Source: Alphaproteobacteria bacterium (GTDB lineage Bacteria; Pseudomonadota; Alphaproteobacteria; Rhizobiales; Devosiaceae). From it: a stretch of 64,000 bases of DNA. Where the stretch lies: positions 62,001 to 126,000 of the forward strand of contig JAHJWO010000009.1 of NCBI GenBank assembly GCA_018828145.1, in the 5' to 3' direction. A program made the position numbers and the translations under genes. Shown here in pieces: positions 42,731 through 50,911 of this stretch (position 1 is its first letter; each line of letters opens with the position of its first letter). Below the pieces are notes generated by a model, which made no database searches, had not been told where the DNA came from, and saw nothing but the letters and a program-made list of their open reading frames with translations.

Positions 42731-43501
42731 GTGCCCAAATTCCAGTCCGATGGTTTGACGCTTGCCTACGAATCCGCTGGCGAGGGGCCGGCGGTGCTGT
42801 GCATTCATGGCTTCGCATCGAGCGGCAAGGTCAACTGGATCGACACCGGGTGGGTCGAGACACTGACCGGCGCCGGGTATCGGGCGATCACGCTGGACAA
42901 TCGCGGGCATGGCAATTCCGACAAGCCCTATGACCCCGAACGCTACTATCCGAGCGACATGGCGCGGGATGCCGTGGCGCTGCTTGACCATCTCGGCATC
43001 GACCGCGCAGCCGTGCTGGGCTACTCCATGGGTGCCAGGATTTCGGCCTTCATGGCCTTCGAGCATGAGGAACGGGTGGCCTGCGCGATCTTTGGCGGCA
43101 TGGGGCTCAACCTCATCAATGGACTCAGCGACGGCAATGACATCATAGCCGGGCTGCGGGCGCCGGCGCTCGACGGGCTGACCCATCCGACTGCGCGGCA
43201 ATTCCGCATCTTTGCCGACCATACCGGGGCCGACCGGGAAGCCCTGGCGGCCTGCATGGAGACGTCGCGCCAGCCGATGGCTCGGGCGGATGTGCGACGG
43301 ATCGCGGTGCCGGTGCTGGTGGCGGTGGGCGAGGCCGACGAGATGGCCGGCGCGCCGGGCCCGCTGGCCGAGTTGATGCCGCATGCCGAAGCCTTCGTCA
43401 TTCCCAAGCGCGACCATATGCGGGCGACCGGAGACAAGGCATTCAAGGCGGCGGCCCTCGATTTCCTGAGCAGGACATTTGCCCCGCACAGGCAATCGTG
43501 A
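42731..43501 (+). CDS. Alpha/beta hydrolase
   Basis: A 256-residue hydrolase. CIHGFASSGKVNWIDTGW is the oxyanion region and VLGYSMGARISAFMA has the nucleophile serine in GYSMG; KRDHMRA near the end should supply the catalytic histidine, with Asp in GEADEM. Substrate unknown. GTG at 42731 with AGGA 9 bases upstream is preferred; a TTG at 42689 is the longer option. Confidence 0.85.
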   Translation: MPKFQSDGLTLAYESAGEGPAVLCIHGFASSGKVNWIDTGWVETLTGAGYRAITLDNRGHGNSDKPYDPERYYPSDMARDAVALLDHLGIDRAAVLGYSMGARISAFMAFEHEERVACAIFGGMGLNLINGLSDGNDIIAGLRAPALDGLTHPTARQFRIFADHTGADREALAACMETSRQPMARADVRRIAVPVLVAVGEADEMAGAPGPLAELMPHAEAFVIPKRDHMRATGDKAFKAAALDFLSRTFAPHRQS

Positions 43502-43580
43502 ACCAAATTGTGCGCGCGGGCTTTGTTTCGGAGCACCAGATAGCTTATATCGGTGTTTATCGATGAAGCGGAGACCCGCC

Positions 43581-44408
43581 ATGTCAATCAGTGCCAAGAA
43601 GTCCGCCCAGATCAAAACTGTCGACCCGGTCTGGGAAGCGGTCATGGCCGGTGCGCGCCAGATCGTGGCGGCGGAACCCTCGCTGGCCAACATGGCCATC
43701 TCGTCGATTCTCAATCACGATACGTTCGAGCAAGCGCTCGCCCATCGCCTGGCGGCCCGGCTCGACCATGACGATGTCTCGGCCGATCTGATCCGGCAGG
43801 CCTTTGCCGAAACGCTGATCGATGCGCCGGAAATCGGCGAAAATGCACGGGTCGATCTCGCGGCGACGCTTGAGCGCGATCCGGCATGCCACAGGGCCAT
43901 CGAGCCCCTGCTGTTCTTCAAGGGCTATCAGGCCATCCAGACGCATCGCTTTGCCCACGCCATGTTCAAGGCGGGGCGTCGCGACTTCGCGCTCTATCTG
44001 CAGAGCCGGTCCAGTCAGGTGTTCCAGGTGGACATCAACCCGGCAGCGCCGATCGGCAAGGGCATCATGCTCGACCACGGCACGGGATTTGTCGTCGGCG
44101 AGACGGCGGTTATCGGCGACAATGTCTCGCTGATGCAGAATGTGACGCTGGGCGGTACGGGCAAGTCGGACCAGGATCGTCACCCCAAGATCGGCAATGG
44201 CGTGCTGATCGGGGCGGGCGCCAAGGTGCTTGGCAATATCAAGGTCGGCGACTGCTCCCGCGTCGGTGCCGGCTCGGTGGTTCTCAAAGAAGTGCCACCG
44301 CGCGTCACCGTTGCCGGGGTGCCGGCCAAGGTGATCGGGGAGGCCGGCTGCGCGCAGCCAGCGCTGGTCATGGATCAGATGGTTTTGGTACACGACCTCA
44401 ACGCCTGA
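43581..44408 (+). CDS. cysE: Serine O-acetyltransferase
   Basis: A 275-residue enzyme making O-acetylserine for cysteine synthesis. The helical N-domain (VDPVWEAVMAGARQIVAAEP) precedes a left-handed hexapeptide-repeat domain: IMLDHGTGFVVGETAVIGDN with catalytic His/Asp, then NVTLGGTGKSDQDRHPKIGN. The C-terminus ends in DLNA, not the isoleucine that in E. coli CysE enters the CysK active site. GGAG lies 7 bases upstream of the ATG. Followed by the DUF3126 gene, a conserved pairing. Confidence 0.95.
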   Translation: MSISAKKSAQIKTVDPVWEAVMAGARQIVAAEPSLANMAISSILNHDTFEQALAHRLAARLDHDDVSADLIRQAFAETLIDAPEIGENARVDLAATLERDPACHRAIEPLLFFKGYQAIQTHRFAHAMFKAGRRDFALYLQSRSSQVFQVDINPAAPIGKGIMLDHGTGFVVGETAVIGDNVSLMQNVTLGGTGKSDQDRHPKIGNGVLIGAGAKVLGNIKVGDCSRVGAGSVVLKEVPPRVTVAGVPAKVIGEAGCAQPALVMDQMVLVHDLNA

Positions 44409-44527
44409 GGCGGAAAGACCGGCCTCAAGTCAACAGCGTTGCGGGCATTATGCTCCTTCTCAGGGGTTGTCTCCGGCATTTCAGCCACTAGATTGCCGCC
44501 TCAACGCAAATCAGCAGGACACCACCA

Positions 44528-44746
44528 GTGAACCATCCCGAGATCATCAAGCTGCAGAAGTTCCTGCAGCTGAAGTTCAACAACAAGAACATCGACGTGC
44601 GTCCGCGCCCCAAGCTCAACGATTCCGTCGAGGTGTTCATCGGCGATGAATCGATCGGGCTCATTCACGTGGACGACGAGGACGGCGACAAGTCCTACAT
44701 CTTCAACATGTCGATCCTCGACATCGATCTGGACGAAGTCAGCTAG
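44528..44746 (+). CDS. DUF3126 family protein
   Basis: A 72-residue protein, NHPEIIKLQKFLQLKFNNKN at the start and ESIGLIHVDDEDGDKSYIFN in the second half, characteristic of DUF3126. It is usually found after cysE in alphaproteobacteria, as here, which hints at a link with cysteine metabolism; function unknown. The start is GTG at 44528 with AGGA 8 bases upstream. Confidence 0.9.
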   Translation: MNHPEIIKLQKFLQLKFNNKNIDVRPRPKLNDSVEVFIGDESIGLIHVDDEDGDKSYIFNMSILDIDLDEVS

Positions 44747-44749
44747 GCG

Positions 44750-45439
44750 CTACCGCCAGGCACCGATGGGAGCGAGCCAGCGCTCCATTTCGGCATCAAA
44801 CTGGCGCCACGATTGCAGAATCGTGGCGTCGAAGGTGTAGACGGCGGCGATGCCGCTGGGCAGGTAGACGGTGCGCACACATTGCGCCGTGCCTTCCACC
44901 GAAACTGGCTCCAGACATTTGGCCACGAATGGATCGGGCGAGAGCGCGTCATACCAGACCGTCTCCCCGCCATAGCCGCTGCTGTCGCGCATCGGCTTGC
45001 CCACAAGGCCCGGCACGCCGCCTATTGCGGCATCTTCAAACTGATGCAGGTAGACGCGATCGAGCAGGCTGCTGCTTGCCCGTGCGCGGCTGCGCGGCAG
45101 CAGCGTCACGTCGACCGATTGAGACGGCTGGACCGCGTCGGGGGCAAAGCGGATGCGCAGGTCGATCTGGTCGGTGAAGCCATCGCGGATCTGCTCGCCG
45201 TAGCGAAACCAGGCCGAAGGGATCTTCAGCTCACGGCCTGAAATCGTCTGCACGATGGGGTCGGGATCGGCGAGGGTTGGCGCCGGCGTCTGCCGGGCGC
45301 GGCCCAGTTCGTCAATCAGGTAGGCCGCCCCGACGGCCAGAAGCAGCACGAGAACCGCGATGCCCGCCAGATTGTAGGCGAGCGAAGATTGCCCGGAATG
45401 GCGCTCGGCAGGGGCCGGTTGCGAACTTGTTTCCAGCAT
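44750..45439 (-). CDS. Membrane-anchored protein of unknown function
   Basis: A 229-residue protein with one membrane helix at about 24-43 (AGIAVLVLLLAVGAAYLIDEL) and a periplasmic domain of 180 residues. SGRELKIPSAWFRYGEQIRD and VDVTLLPRSRARASSSLLDR suggest a family conserved among Rhizobiales, but I cannot name it. Two cysteines (KCLEPV and QCVRTV) could form a disulphide. Its stop is 3 bases from the convergent DUF3126 stop. Confidence 0.75.
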   Translation of the reverse strand: MLETSSQPAPAERHSGQSSLAYNLAGIAVLVLLLAVGAAYLIDELGRARQTPAPTLADPDPIVQTISGRELKIPSAWFRYGEQIRDGFTDQIDLRIRFAPDAVQPSQSVDVTLLPRSRARASSSLLDRVYLHQFEDAAIGGVPGLVGKPMRDSSGYGGETVWYDALSPDPFVAKCLEPVSVEGTAQCVRTVYLPSGIAAVYTFDATILQSWRQFDAEMERWLAPIGAWR

Positions 45440-45529
45440 TAACCAGATTCGCCGAGGAGAGGTGACAGGCCATCAGGGGGTGAATATGCTTAATGAAGGG
45501 TTAACATTGTGCGGCGGGGATGGATTGGC

Positions 45530-45850
45530 ATGGCGAAGGAACTGTTGCTTGCAGCCTTCCTGATTGGCGTGGGGCTCTGCATTGCGGGGGCAGGGACGCA
45601 TCTCTACCAGTGGCTCGCCCGCCAGCAGGCCGTGTTGCGCTATGACGGCAGCACCTTCATCCGCTCGCTGGGCAACCTGGCGATGAGCTTTGTCTGCGGT
45701 CCCTACATCATGCTGCAGATGGGTTGGCAGCACGAAGAGGACGGCACAATCTCGATGACATCGGCGCTGGTTTCGGCCGTGGTTGCCTTTGGCTGGGCCT
45801 TCGTGACAGGCCTGCTGTTCATGGGCATCTACGTGGCCATACGGTTCTAG
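45530..45850 (+). CDS. Small integral membrane protein
   Basis: A 106-residue protein with three membrane helices: LLLAAFLIGVGLCIAGAG, then SLGNLAMSFVCGPYIMLQMG, then SALVSAVVAFGWAFVTGLLF. YDGSTFIRSLGNLAMSFVCG looks strongly conserved in related proteins I recall (possibly DUF6949). Function unknown. Start at 45530 with GGGGA 9 bases upstream. A strong hairpin follows. Confidence 0.75.
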   Translation: MAKELLLAAFLIGVGLCIAGAGTHLYQWLARQQAVLRYDGSTFIRSLGNLAMSFVCGPYIMLQMGWQHEEDGTISMTSALVSAVVAFGWAFVTGLLFMGIYVAIRF

Positions 45851-45880
45851 GCCGTTCATCCATTCACAGACTGAAATACA

Positions 45881-45912
45881 ATGAGGCCAGCCTTGCGGCT
45901 GGCCTCATTCTT
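45881..45912. terminator. Strong hairpin terminator
   Basis: ATGAGGCCAGCC (45881-45892) and GGCTGGCCTCAT (45897-45908) are perfect 12-base arms around TTGC, then TCTTC. It follows the small membrane protein by 30 bases. The T-run is weak; the stem could end transcripts from both sides. Confidence 0.8.
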
Positions 45913-46007
45913 CAGACCCCTATCAGGGATAGGTTTTGGGCGGGGTCCGGAACTCTGGGAGCTCTAATACCTGGGGGAGGCCAGCCTGCCTCAGGCTTCT
46001 GCGCTCC

Positions 46008-46640
46008 TTAGTTGATGGCAGCGGTGGCGACGACGATCTCGCGGGTGTCGATCATGTCGACCCACTTGCCGGCGTCAGCCTGGGACTGGCGCTTGATGAA
46101 CTTGTAGGGCGTTGCGCTCCACAGATCGACCGAGCCGACCTGGTTGTCGAGCACGAGGTCGCCGCGATCGGTGCGAACCATGAGCACGGCATGACCTTCG
46201 CCATTGGCCTGCTTGACCACCGCCATGAGCAGCGTGCTGGCCGGCCAGCCGGCATTGATCAGGTCACGGCGCTTGGCCAGGGCATAGTCTTCGCAATCGC
46301 CGTAGCCGTTCGGATAGGTCCAGAACTCGGCGACCTGGTAGAGCTGGTCATCGGTGACCGGAACAATGCTCTGGTTGACGCTGGCATTGACGCTCAGCAG
46401 CTGCTGCCAGAGATTTTCGGTGAGGGAAACGGCGCCGACGGGATTGGCATGGGGGCGGCATTCGTCAGGGCGGCTCTGGCAGAATTCGAGATGACCGACC
46501 GGAATGCTGGTGGTCGCGCTGACGGTCTGCACGAAGGCAATGTTTGTGGTGTCGAGCGCCTGGGCCGGAATGGCGGCAGCCGCGAAGGCGAAAATGGCTG
46601 CAAATAGTTGGGCTGGCAGGCCTTTTTTGTTCGATGCCAT
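46008..46640 (-). CDS. BTLCP-family (LapG-like) periplasmic cysteine protease
   Basis: A 210-residue exported protein: signal peptide with cleavage near AQA (residue 28), then the bacterial transglutaminase-like cysteine proteinase domain. GYGDCEDYALAKRRDLIN holds the catalytic Cys, GEGHAVLMVRTDRGDLVLDN the His and Asp. LapG of this family cuts the adhesin LapA when c-di-GMP is low. GGGAG lies 8 bases before the start. No LapA or LapD is here, but a tandem PilZ gene lies two genes away. Confidence 0.9.
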   Translation of the reverse strand: MASNKKGLPAQLFAAIFAFAAAAIPAQALDTTNIAFVQTVSATTSIPVGHLEFCQSRPDECRPHANPVGAVSLTENLWQQLLSVNASVNQSIVPVTDDQLYQVAEFWTYPNGYGDCEDYALAKRRDLINAGWPASTLLMAVVKQANGEGHAVLMVRTDRGDLVLDNQVGSVDLWSATPYKFIKRQSQADAGKWVDMIDTREIVVATAAIN

Positions 46641-46781
46641 GGTGTGATCTCCCTGATGGAGACCACGTTAGGGGGGGCGGATTAGGCCGGTCCGAAAAGT
46701 GCCATGCAGTTTTTATGCATGTTTTATCGATGTCGTTCCGGCAAAATTAACCATGCGGGCCAGGGACTTGGGCGAAAGGGC

Positions 46782-47306
46782 TCAGGGCTGGATTCCGGCG
46801 AGGACCCGGGCATAGAGCGCGTCGTCCTGTCCGGCGCCGTCGCGGCACTGCTTGGAGCCGATATGGATCGTGTCCACTTTTCGCCGCAAGTCTGACCGGT
46901 GAATGAACGTCTGTTCGATCACCTGTCCGGGGGCGATCTGCCAGTTCTGGTGGTGGGCGATGACATTGTTGCCGTCGGCATCGACGGCCAGCGCGGTGAC
47001 GCAGACATAGTCATAGTCATGCGGATCGTTGTCGGTGAGCCGCTGGGTCAGCCGCATTTCACCCCGCGCCGTATCGAGCGTGATGGCGATGTCGACCCAC
47101 TGGTTGCGCTTCCAATCCCATTTCTGGTGATAGGCCGGACATTGCAGCGTGGCGCCATCGGCCACGCATTCGGCGATCCTGATCTGTTGCCAGGCATAGT
47201 CGGACCAGTCGGCCCGCCCATCGGCAAATGCGCCTCCGGGCGAAGCGAAGGACAGGAAGGTGGCGGCAAGGGTGGCGAGGGAGGAGGCGCGCAGCGTCGG
47301 TGTCAT
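46782..47306 (-). CDS. Secreted protein of unknown function
   Basis: A 174-residue protein with a probable Sec signal (TLRASSLATLAATFLSFASP to AFA). The mature part has four cysteines spaced for two disulphides (AECVADGATLQCPAY; YVCVTAL; SKQCRDG). No known domain is recognised. Start at 47306, because it puts the signal peptide at the end; the frame continues to 47342. It is between the BTLCP and PilZ genes on the same strand. Confidence 0.72.
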   Translation of the reverse strand: MTPTLRASSLATLAATFLSFASPGGAFADGRADWSDYAWQQIRIAECVADGATLQCPAYHQKWDWKRNQWVDIAITLDTARGEMRLTQRLTDNDPHDYDYVCVTALAVDADGNNVIAHHQNWQIAPGQVIEQTFIHRSDLRRKVDTIHIGSKQCRDGAGQDDALYARVLAGIQP

Positions 47307-47369
47307 GAAAGCATCATAAATGCGTCGCTGCGTGGGCGCCATTCACAGAAGCGCGGGGCGCGACTGCCG

Positions 47370-48002
47370 TCAGTTCATGCGCAGATTCTGCTGGATGACC
47401 GTGAGCATTTCCTGGGCGGAGGCGAATTCGACCGCGACGCCATTCTGGAAGTGGCGGACGACGCGGGCGCGCATGCGACCCAGGGTGACCGGCGTGCCCA
47501 TGGCGGGACGCACATCGAGCTCGATGGCGGCGCCGGAGAGGGAGATGTCGATGATCTTGCAATTGTAGCGGCGGCCATCGTCGAGCACGACGGTGGAATG
47601 GCGGATATCGGGGACGACGCGTTCGTGGCGGCGATCCTCGGGCAGGTTGAGGACATCCTTGTTGGCCAGCCAGGTCAGCTGCGCCGCCATCTTGTCACGC
47701 TTGCGCGGCGAGGCGGCGATATCCATGGTGAAGCCGCCCTCGGCGGGAGCCAGGATCGTGCCCTCGATGCGGCCGATATGATCGACATAGGCGATGACCT
47801 TTTCGCCGGTCATGCCGGGGACCGGCGCGATGACGACGGCATCGCCGGGGGACATTTCCAGGATCTGGCAGGGGAATTCGCGACGGTCAGCCAGCATGTA
47901 GCGACCCAGCACTGACACGCGCACGCGCTGGAACCGGTTTGATTCCGCGCGGGTCCGATTTGGGGCGATAAACTGCGGGGAGGGAAGGTCGTCGCTCAGC
48001 AT
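47370..48002 (-). CDS. Tandem PilZ-domain protein
   Basis: A 210-residue protein with two PilZ-like units. The second (about 105-205) has RRHER and DISLSGAAIEL, the RxxxR and D/N-x-S-x-x-G motifs that hold c-di-GMP. The first (about 20-100) has NRFQRVRVSV and EMSPGDAVV, where the second motif is degenerate. So one site looks functional and the other not. Likely a cytoplasmic c-di-GMP effector. The 126 bases upstream are AT-rich and should contain its promoter. Confidence 0.87.
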   Translation of the reverse strand: MLSDDLPSPQFIAPNRTRAESNRFQRVRVSVLGRYMLADRREFPCQILEMSPGDAVVIAPVPGMTGEKVIAYVDHIGRIEGTILAPAEGGFTMDIAASPRKRDKMAAQLTWLANKDVLNLPEDRRHERVVPDIRHSTVVLDDGRRYNCKIIDISLSGAAIELDVRPAMGTPVTLGRMRARVVRHFQNGVAVEFASAQEMLTVIQQNLRMN

Positions 48003-48128
48003 TCGCCGGACCGCTCAAGCTATGAATGGCGGTAACACTATCCGGTCTTAGTTAACGCAATGTGTTTTCGAAGTTTGATTTGCGCAGCCAAAAACCGCGC
48101 AAACTGTTGCTTGGAAAGCGATAAATGC

Positions 48129-48782
48129 CTATTGGCGGCCGCCGTCGATAACGGCGAGATGGGCATAGCGGCGGGCGGTGCGACCATAGACAACTGCGGG
48201 CATTGCCGCCGGGCCGACGGAGTTGCTGAAGCCGCCATTGTTGGCGACGTTGGTCGCCACGTCGCGAACCGTATCCTCGAGGGCCACATCGTCGGGCCAG
48301 ATCAGCCGCAGGCCGGTGATGCGCTGCTCAAGGATCGGCTGCACGCCGAGCCAGTAGGGCTCATCGAGCGCCGTCATGGCGCCGAGCAGGCGGGTATGGG
48401 TCGAGCCATTGTGCCGGAGCGGCATCAGGATGGTTTCGAAGCTGACCTTGGTATGCAGGGCCGTGGTGCCCTGGAAGGTGACCAAAGCGACGGCGTGATC
48501 TTCCGTCACGGCGCGCATCAGCGTTTCCATGGCGTCGTGATCGCGCTCGTGCCAGAGGGTGGAGAAGGAGCGGCCCTTGAGCTCGCGGCAATAGCTGGTG
48601 CAGAGGTGCGAACCGGCAAGGCGGAAGGAGAACTTGTCGCTCTCGTCGAGCTCGAGAATGAAGGTATTGGCCAGCGCTTCGCGGATGCGCGTCGGGTCAA
48701 TGTCCTTCCGGTCGGGCGCGCTGCGTGCACCGCGAATGGAATTCCAGTAGTCGTAGAGCGTCCTGGTGCTCGTCTTCTGCAT
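48129..48782 (-). CDS. PAS-domain protein (PAS_5 family)
   Basis: A 217-residue protein of the PAS_5 (PF07310) type. TRTLYDYWNSIRGARSAPDR and LELDESDKFSFRLAGSHLCTSYCRELKG are typical. No output domain is fused, so it may sense and pass a signal to a partner. Start at 48782; ribosome site is weak (GCGGG). Divergent from the rhomboid gene. Confidence 0.85.
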   Translation of the reverse strand: MQKTSTRTLYDYWNSIRGARSAPDRKDIDPTRIREALANTFILELDESDKFSFRLAGSHLCTSYCRELKGRSFSTLWHERDHDAMETLMRAVTEDHAVALVTFQGTTALHTKVSFETILMPLRHNGSTHTRLLGAMTALDEPYWLGVQPILEQRITGLRLIWPDDVALEDTVRDVATNVANNGGFSNSVGPAAMPAVVYGRTARRYAHLAVIDGGRQ

Positions 48783-48959
48783 ATCGTGACCCGCCAAGTA
48801 TCGGCGAGCGCTCTCCCGTGGACCGCATTCGCCGCCTCGCGACATTGGCAAAAGTGGGGGGCAAAATCGCTCTTAAAGAAGAGTTAAGGTTAACGAGGGC
48901 GGGCCTATGTGGAAAAGAATGGCGTAAGGCAGAGTGGGCCAGCGAGTCGGAGTGAAGTG

Positions 48960-49694
48960 ATGAGTGAACAAGGCCAATTGCCGCCGGATGCCCAGCCAGC
49001 GGGGCGGGAGCCGGTCTTCCTGCTGCCCGGCTCGGTCACGGCGCTAATCGGCGTGCTAGTGGCCATTCACCTTGCATCAACCGTCGTTCTTAACCAGGAC
49101 GGGCTTTTGCAGATGGTGTTCTGGTTTGCGTTCCAGCCGCTGCGCATCGTGGCTGCGGGGGCCGATCCGGCGCTGGCGGTGCCGTTGATCTGGACGCCGT
49201 TCAGCCACGCTTTGCTGCATGGCGGCTGGGAGCACCTGCTGGTCAATGTCGCCTGGTTCGCGATTTTCGCCACGCCGGTGGCCCGCCGCTATGGGGCGGG
49301 GCCGATGCTGGCCATATTCTTCATCTCGGCCGCAGCGGGGGCGGCGCTGTTTGCGGCGACGACGCTCTATTCAGGGTCATACCTGATCGGCGCGTCTGGC
49401 GGCGTCGCCGGACTCACCGGGGCGGCCGTACGGTTCATCTTCCAGCCCATCATAGTGACGCGGCATCCCGAGACCGGCGAGCAGGTGGTGATCGGGCGGC
49501 GGCTGGCCGGGCTGGGCGAGCTGTGGCGCGATAACCGGGCGCGGTTCTTCATCCTGATCTGGGTGGTGCTCAATGCCGCAGTGCCGCTGCTGCCGCTGGT
49601 GACGGGCATGCAGATGTCGGTGGCCTGGCAGGCCCATCTCGGCGGCTTCTTTGCCGGCCTGCTGATGGTGGGGCTTTTCGAGCGCCGGAGCTAG
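48960..49694 (+). CDS. Rhomboid-family intramembrane serine protease
   Basis: A 244-residue, six-helix rhomboid. GASGGVAG carries catalytic Ser146, and AHLGGFFAG near the end carries His226. HALLHGGWEHLLVN (H-x-x-x-N) is the oxyanion part of helix 2. A 35-residue loop (about 160-195), longer than in GlpG, follows the Ser helix. GGAG lies 7 bases before the start at 48960. It ends 4 bases into the convergent opgC. Confidence 0.92.
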   Translation: MSEQGQLPPDAQPAGREPVFLLPGSVTALIGVLVAIHLASTVVLNQDGLLQMVFWFAFQPLRIVAAGADPALAVPLIWTPFSHALLHGGWEHLLVNVAWFAIFATPVARRYGAGPMLAIFFISAAAGAALFAATTLYSGSYLIGASGGVAGLTGAAVRFIFQPIIVTRHPETGEQVVIGRRLAGLGELWRDNRARFFILIWVVLNAAVPLLPLVTGMQMSVAWQAHLGGFFAGLLMVGLFERRS

Positions 49695-50911
49695 ACGGCA
49701 GGCCGGGCGCGGCTGAGTTCGGCCGTCCGCGTCAGCACCCAGGCGAGGGCGAGGAGGGCGAGGATACCACCGCCCAGGATCAGGCCATCGAAGAGCGGAT
49801 CGGGCTGGCGCGGGGTCTTGACCACCTGCAGCAGCAGGCTGAGCACGGTGCCGACCGAAAACACCGCCAGGCCCTGACGGCCGAGCAGGCGGAAGGGGGC
49901 AGCGATGGCGGAACCGGCCAGGCTGCGCATGATGGGCAGGTGGCCGAAAAAGTAGAACAGCGCCAGGGCATGCAGCAGGCGCGGCAGGGCCAGGAAGGTC
50001 TTGTCGAAATTGGTGATGTAGAAGGGCGCGCCCGCATTGGCGAGGCCGGCGAGCATGGCGCGGCCGGCTTCGCCGAGCTGGGGAATGCGCAGCCAGAGCA
50101 GGGACAGGACCAGGAAGGCGGCCGCCGCGGCGAAGATGGCCGGCCGATAGGGGATGAAGCGCTGGCCCACCTTCATGGCGGCGCCTGACAGCAGGCCGAT
50201 GACGAAGAGCAGCTGCCAGGAGAAGGGATTGAAGAACCAGCCGCCCGGATTGGGGAAGTTGGGCAGATTGAAGCGGAACTGGGCGGCCGCGGCCCAGAGG
50301 GCGATGGAAAGGCCCAGCATGAGCCAGGGCTTGCGCAGGCCGACGAGCAGGAAGAGCGGCGTGGCAAGCAGCAGCGTCATGTAGAGCGGCAGGATGTTGA
50401 GGTAGCCCAGCTGATGGGTCAGCAGGGGGATGCCGACCAGCGTGCTCAGCGGCTGCTGGAACAGCGCGGAAATGTTGTTCTTGGTCAGCACCTCGGGCAG
50501 GCCGAACCACTTGGCCGCGGCGGCAAAGATGGCCAGGCAGAGCATGGTGATGGCGATGTGCACGAAATAGAGTTGGCGGGCGCGGGCCCAGACCTTGGCA
50601 ATCGCGGCCCAGAGGCTGCCGGTGCGGAAGCGGTTGGAATAGGCGAGGCCGGCCGCCATGCCGGACATGAAGACGAAGGCCTCGGCGGCATCGGAGAAGC
50701 CGAAATTGCGGCTGGTAAAGCTCTCGTAGATGGTGCCGGGCACGTGGTTGATGAAGATCATCACCAGGGCAATGCCGCGGAACATGTCGAGCCACGCGTC
50801 GCGCCCGCCGGGCGTGACGATGGCGCCGGCGGCGGGCGACCACAGGGTGCGGATCCAGCTCGGACCCAGCAGGCCGGCGGCGCGATAGGTCGCGGTCTCA
50901 GGCTGTGACAT
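49691..50911 (-). CDS. opgC: OpgC-domain membrane protein (glucan succinyltransferase-like)
   Basis: A 406-residue polytopic membrane protein. RDAWLDMFRGIALVMIFINHV, with VPGT and AAEAFVFMSGMAAG after it, is the start of the OpgC family, which adds succinyl groups to periplasmic glucans. It overlaps the end of opgH by 14 bases and is the third gene of opgG-opgH-opgC. Start at 50911 (MSQPET); the frame is open to 50959. Confidence 0.9.
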   Translation of the reverse strand: MSQPETATYRAAGLLGPSWIRTLWSPAAGAIVTPGGRDAWLDMFRGIALVMIFINHVPGTIYESFTSRNFGFSDAAEAFVFMSGMAAGLAYSNRFRTGSLWAAIAKVWARARQLYFVHIAITMLCLAIFAAAAKWFGLPEVLTKNNISALFQQPLSTLVGIPLLTHQLGYLNILPLYMTLLLATPLFLLVGLRKPWLMLGLSIALWAAAAQFRFNLPNFPNPGGWFFNPFSWQLLFVIGLLSGAAMKVGQRFIPYRPAIFAAAAAFLVLSLLWLRIPQLGEAGRAMLAGLANAGAPFYITNFDKTFLALPRLLHALALFYFFGHLPIMRSLAGSAIAAPFRLLGRQGLAVFSVGTVLSLLLQVVKTPRQPDPLFDGLILGGGILALLALAWVLTRTAELSRARPAV

